Shown: in pieces, positions 15,536-17,653 of the stretch
Position numbering within the stretch: position 1 is the stretch's first letter
How the letters are laid out: each line of letters begins with the position of its first letter
Assembly (NCBI GenBank): GCA_002394165.1
Contig: DGTA01000118.1
Span: 1 to 17,653, forward strand
Direction of reading: 5' to 3'
DNA length: 17,653 bases
Source: Lachnospiraceae bacterium UBA4348
GTDB lineage: Bacteria > Bacillota > Clostridia > Lachnospirales > Lachnospiraceae
The notes under the pieces: generated by a model
The model's input: the letters and a program-made list of their open reading frames with translations, nothing else
Database searches by the model: none
What the model was told of the DNA's origin: nothing
Translations under genes and position numbers: made by a program

Positions 15536-15550
15536 GTTTTCGACAGTTGA
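15536..15550 (+). repeat. IS left terminal inverted repeat
   Basis: GTTTTCGACAGTTGA matches perfectly the reverse complement of 17634-17648. Three further outer bases (ATC at 15531-15533) also match the right side with a two-base gap, so the true end may lie up to 5 bp further out. Confidence 0.88.
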
Positions 15551-15571
15551 ATAAGGCCTGAACCGCTACAA

Positions 15572-15595
15572 ACCGCCTGCTGGCGGTATTTTTTT
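15572..15595 (+). terminator. Insulating terminator inside the left end of the IS
   Basis: ACCGCC-TGCT-GGCGGT is a perfect 6-bp GC-rich stem with a tetraloop, followed by ATTTTTTT (15588-15595). On the plus strand it would stop transcription entering from outside before it reaches the transposase, a common way to limit transposition. Confidence 0.8.
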
Positions 15596-15628
15596 GTCAA
15601 ATTCTTTCTAAATGTATGTTGTATGGTG

Positions 15629-15657
15629 TTGTATATATCTATATGTTGTGTTATAAT
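15629..15657 (+). promoter_or_regulatory. Transposase promoter (extended -10, leaderless)
   Basis: TGT followed by a perfect TATAAT (15652-15657) is an extended -10; TTGTAT (15629-15634) is a weak -35 at 17 nt. The expected start of transcription, 7 nt after the -10, is 15664, the A of the transposase ATG. Confidence 0.6.
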
Positions 15658-15663
15658 AGTCTT

Positions 15664-17553
15664 ATGAAGCTAAACTACGACAGAAAATCCAAAGACCCTA
15701 CCTACTTTATCCAGCAGGGTTTTCGAAACGGGAAAAAAACATCTACCCGGAACGTTAAACGCATCGGGAAACACTCAGAGCTTCTCGCCATCACTGACGA
15801 TCCTCTGGCTTATGCCCTGGAACAGGTGGCGAAATATAACGAGGAGATGAAAAACGCCAAGGTCTCCATGGATTTATCCATAGATTTTGACAAAAAGGTC
15901 AGAGCCTCTGATGATGTTGTTTCTTCTTCTACCCTGCTCAACACCGGCTACTTTTACCTGCAGCAGATTTACCATGATCTGAAAGCTGGCAGTTTCTTCA
16001 AAAACATCACACAGGATACTAAGATCGAGTTCGATCCCAACCTGGTAAACCGCTTTCTCACTTATTCCAGGATCCTCTCCCCCGGATCAAAGCGCTGGAC
16101 ACATATGCACCTGTCCGGTTTCTATGAACAACCGAACTTTGACTATGTCCATATCCTGCGCACCATGGATCTCATGGAAGAAAACTATGAGGCTTATATC
16201 AGCCATCTGTACAATCACAGCAAGGACATCGTAAAACGCAACACCTCCGTCTGTTACTATGATTGCTCCAACTTCTTCTTTGAAATAGAATCCCCGGATG
16301 AGGACTATGTAGACGAAGTGACCGGTGAAATCATAGAAGGGATCAGGAAATACGGGAAATCCAAAGAGCACCGTCCAAACCCGATCGTTGAGATGGGGCT
16401 TTTCATGGATGCTGACGGCATCCCTCTTTCAATGTGCCTGGTTCCCGGCAACCAGGGGGAACAGACAACAGCCATCCCCCTCGAGAAGGAACTGACCAGG
16501 ATGCTGAATGGCAAACCTTTCATTTACTGTGCGGATGCAGGGCTCGGATCTTACCATATCCGCAACTTCAATTCCATGGGCGGAAGAGCGTTTGTCGTAA
16601 CACAGTCCATCAAAAAACTTTCTGATGTTTTGCAGAAAGCCGTCTTCAACGACTACGATTACCGGCTTCTCTCCACCGGCAGCATGGTTTCTGTAAAGGA
16701 GATGATGGTGTTTGACAAAACGGACGAAAAGAACAGGGATTTATACCTTGACAAAGCCTATAAAATCATCCCTGCGGACAACCTGCTCGACTTGGAGCTT
16801 TATGAAGAAAAGCAATGCAAAAACGGAAAGACAAAACGCGTAAAAGCAAAAGGGCTGCTCCCCCAGAAACTTATCATCACTTTCTCAAGAAAAATGATGG
16901 AATATCAGCGTTTTATCAGAAACCGTCAGATTGAACGGGCAAAGGATCTTCTTAAGAAGATTGACCCGGAGTCTTACAAAAAGGGGCCTCATGATGTGAC
17001 CCGGTTTATCAAGCGTAACTCAAAGGGAAAAGACGGCGAAGCGGCGGAGGACAGTTATACCCTGGATTTCGATGCGATTGCGGAAGAAGAAAAATATGAC
17101 GGCTTCTATGCAATCGCGACCAATCTGGAGATCAGGGAACGGCCATCTGATATGCGGTCTGATGTGGAACAAATCCTGGGGATTAATGCTCAAAGATATA
17201 AGATTGAAGAATGCTTCCGTCTCTTGAAGACGAACTTTCAATCCAGGCCTGTTTACCATCGCAACAGGCCCCGGATCATAGCTCATTTCATGATCTGCTA
17301 CACAGCACTACTTGTTTTCAGACTTCTGCAGAAGAAGTTCGAGGTTAATGGTTATCACTTCACGCCGGATGACATAGCTGAAACCCTCCGAAACATGCAG
17401 GTCACAAATATAAACGATCTTTTCTATACAGCCACGTACGATGGCTCACAGATACTGACAGCGCTGAACGATCTTTATCCGCTATCGCAGTTGGATCGGA
17501 AATACTACCGTCCAAAAGATCTCAATAAAAAATTCAAAAATATTTCAGGATAG
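15664..17553 (+). CDS. IS1634/IS4-type DDE transposase
   Basis: The protein has 629 residues. It begins KLNYDRKSKDPTYFIQQG, a typical N-terminus of this transposase group. The catalytic triad of the RNase-H-like fold is D200 (YYDCSNFFFE), D291 (YCADAGLGS) and E515, within R511-x3-E515-x6-K522, close to the IS4 YREK signature but with N508 where Tyr is usual. The 224-residue gap between the second Asp and the Glu is the insertion domain seen in this group. No stop or frameshift interrupts it, so it may be active. The ATG at 15664 is preferred over an ATG at 15616, because the promoter lies between them and the extra residues are not family-like. Neither start has a ribosome binding site. A terminator follows at 17587. 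Confidence 0.93.
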   Translation: MKLNYDRKSKDPTYFIQQGFRNGKKTSTRNVKRIGKHSELLAITDDPLAYALEQVAKYNEEMKNAKVSMDLSIDFDKKVRASDDVVSSSTLLNTGYFYLQQIYHDLKAGSFFKNITQDTKIEFDPNLVNRFLTYSRILSPGSKRWTHMHLSGFYEQPNFDYVHILRTMDLMEENYEAYISHLYNHSKDIVKRNTSVCYYDCSNFFFEIESPDEDYVDEVTGEIIEGIRKYGKSKEHRPNPIVEMGLFMDADGIPLSMCLVPGNQGEQTTAIPLEKELTRMLNGKPFIYCADAGLGSYHIRNFNSMGGRAFVVTQSIKKLSDVLQKAVFNDYDYRLLSTGSMVSVKEMMVFDKTDEKNRDLYLDKAYKIIPADNLLDLELYEEKQCKNGKTKRVKAKGLLPQKLIITFSRKMMEYQRFIRNRQIERAKDLLKKIDPESYKKGPHDVTRFIKRNSKGKDGEAAEDSYTLDFDAIAEEEKYDGFYAIATNLEIRERPSDMRSDVEQILGINAQRYKIEECFRLLKTNFQSRPVYHRNRPRIIAHFMICYTALLVFRLLQKKFEVNGYHFTPDDIAETLRNMQVTNINDLFYTATYDGSQILTALNDLYPLSQLDRKYYRPKDLNKKFKNISG

Positions 17554-17586
17554 CATCTCCATACAACATTTTCATGCAACTCAAAA

Positions 17587-17625
17587 AGCCGAAATCCCAG
17601 CAATAAAGCGGGGTTCCGGCTGTTT
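17587..17625 (+). terminator. Transposase terminator near the right end of the IS
   Basis: AGCCGAAATCCC (17587-17598) pairs with GGGGTTCCGGCT (17610-17621) over 12 positions with one mismatch and one G-T pair, around an 11-nt loop, followed by GTTTAT. The T-run is short, so efficiency is uncertain. Confidence 0.6.
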
Positions 17626-17633
17626 ATCATTTC

Positions 17634-17648
17634 TCAACTGTCGAAAAC
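17634..17648 (-). repeat. IS right terminal inverted repeat
   Basis: TCAACTGTCGAAAAC is the exact reverse complement of the left repeat at 15536-15550. Only five bases of the window follow it. Confidence 0.88.
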
Positions 17649-17653
17649 GAGAT

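Larger units (their letters stand above)
15536..17648 (+). mobile_element. IS1634/IS4-type insertion sequence
   Basis: About 2.1 kb is bounded by 15-bp perfect inverted repeats and holds one long DDE transposase gene with its own promoter and 3' terminator. Size and transposase type fit the IS1634 group. Its codon use is visibly richer in A and T than the flanking genes, consistent with horizontal arrival. Left flank GATCGG and the 5 bases remaining on the right (GAGAT) do not match, so a target duplication cannot be confirmed. The element appears intact. Confidence 0.88.

Noticed and set aside
15388..15600. 70-codon minus-strand frame crossing the IS left end
   Set aside because: It runs through the IS inverted repeat and the strong terminator stem, so it is not a plausible gene. 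A different frame gives the short remnant with a stop just before the terminator.
1..17653. CRISPR array, tRNA, rRNA or prophage genes
   Set aside because: No regularly spaced repeats, cloverleaf-like clusters, rRNA stretches or phage structural proteins were seen by eye. A covariance-model search was not possible.

Overview
The window looks like a chromosomal segment of a moderately GC-rich, Gram-positive anaerobe of the Clostridia. Lachnospiraceae is my best guess, by inference from gene content and style: a YhaM exoribonuclease next to MutS2, a transketolase split into two subunits, a short clostridial-type citrate synthase, an XpaC/TelA pair, strong GGAGG-type ribosome binding sites, and T-rich intrinsic terminators. 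The one clearly foreign-looking stretch is the insertion sequence at the right edge, whose coding sequence is visibly richer in A and T than its neighbours.

Layout. 1-1393 (minus): 23S rRNA uracil-C5 methyltransferase (RlmD/RumA type), missing only its extreme C-terminus at the window edge. 1408-2352 (minus): yhaM, upstream of rlmD in the same transcription unit. 2353-2524: divergent control region with overlapping promoters for yhaM (minus) and mutS2 (plus). 2525-4951 (plus): mutS2. 5014-5718 (plus): an OmpR/PhoB-type response regulator with two non-canonical receiver residues and no kinase beside it. 5753-5804: a strong bidirectional terminator between convergent units. 5824-9572 (minus): an ArsR-type regulator, citrate synthase, and the N- and C-terminal transketolase subunits (transcription runs right to left). 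9633-12589 (minus): a zinc-ribbon multi-pass membrane protein followed by an L,D-transpeptidase. 12681-15354 (minus): xpaC and telA, with their own promoter. 15427-15535: a minus-strand terminator and the last codons of a gene cut off by an insertion. 15536-17648: a complete-looking IS1634/IS4-type insertion sequence with 15-bp perfect terminal inverted repeats, its own insulating terminator, a promoter placed so that the transcript would be leaderless, a 629-residue DDE transposase and a 3' terminator.

How the genes may work together. YhaM, RlmD and MutS2 all act on RNA or ribosomes (3'-5' decay, 23S methylation, and, in Bacillus, ribosome rescue), and they meet at a shared divergent promoter region. 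Citrate synthase and transketolase are central carbon genes lying downstream of an ArsR-type regulator. The xpaC-telA-zinc-ribbon-L,D-transpeptidase block looks like an envelope or stress module, but its precise role is not established by the sequence. No tRNA, rRNA, CRISPR array or phage genes were seen. I did not find a wholly new system. The best leads are the envelope block, the atypical receiver, the ArsR protein with a lysine-rich tail, and the IS that truncated its neighbour.
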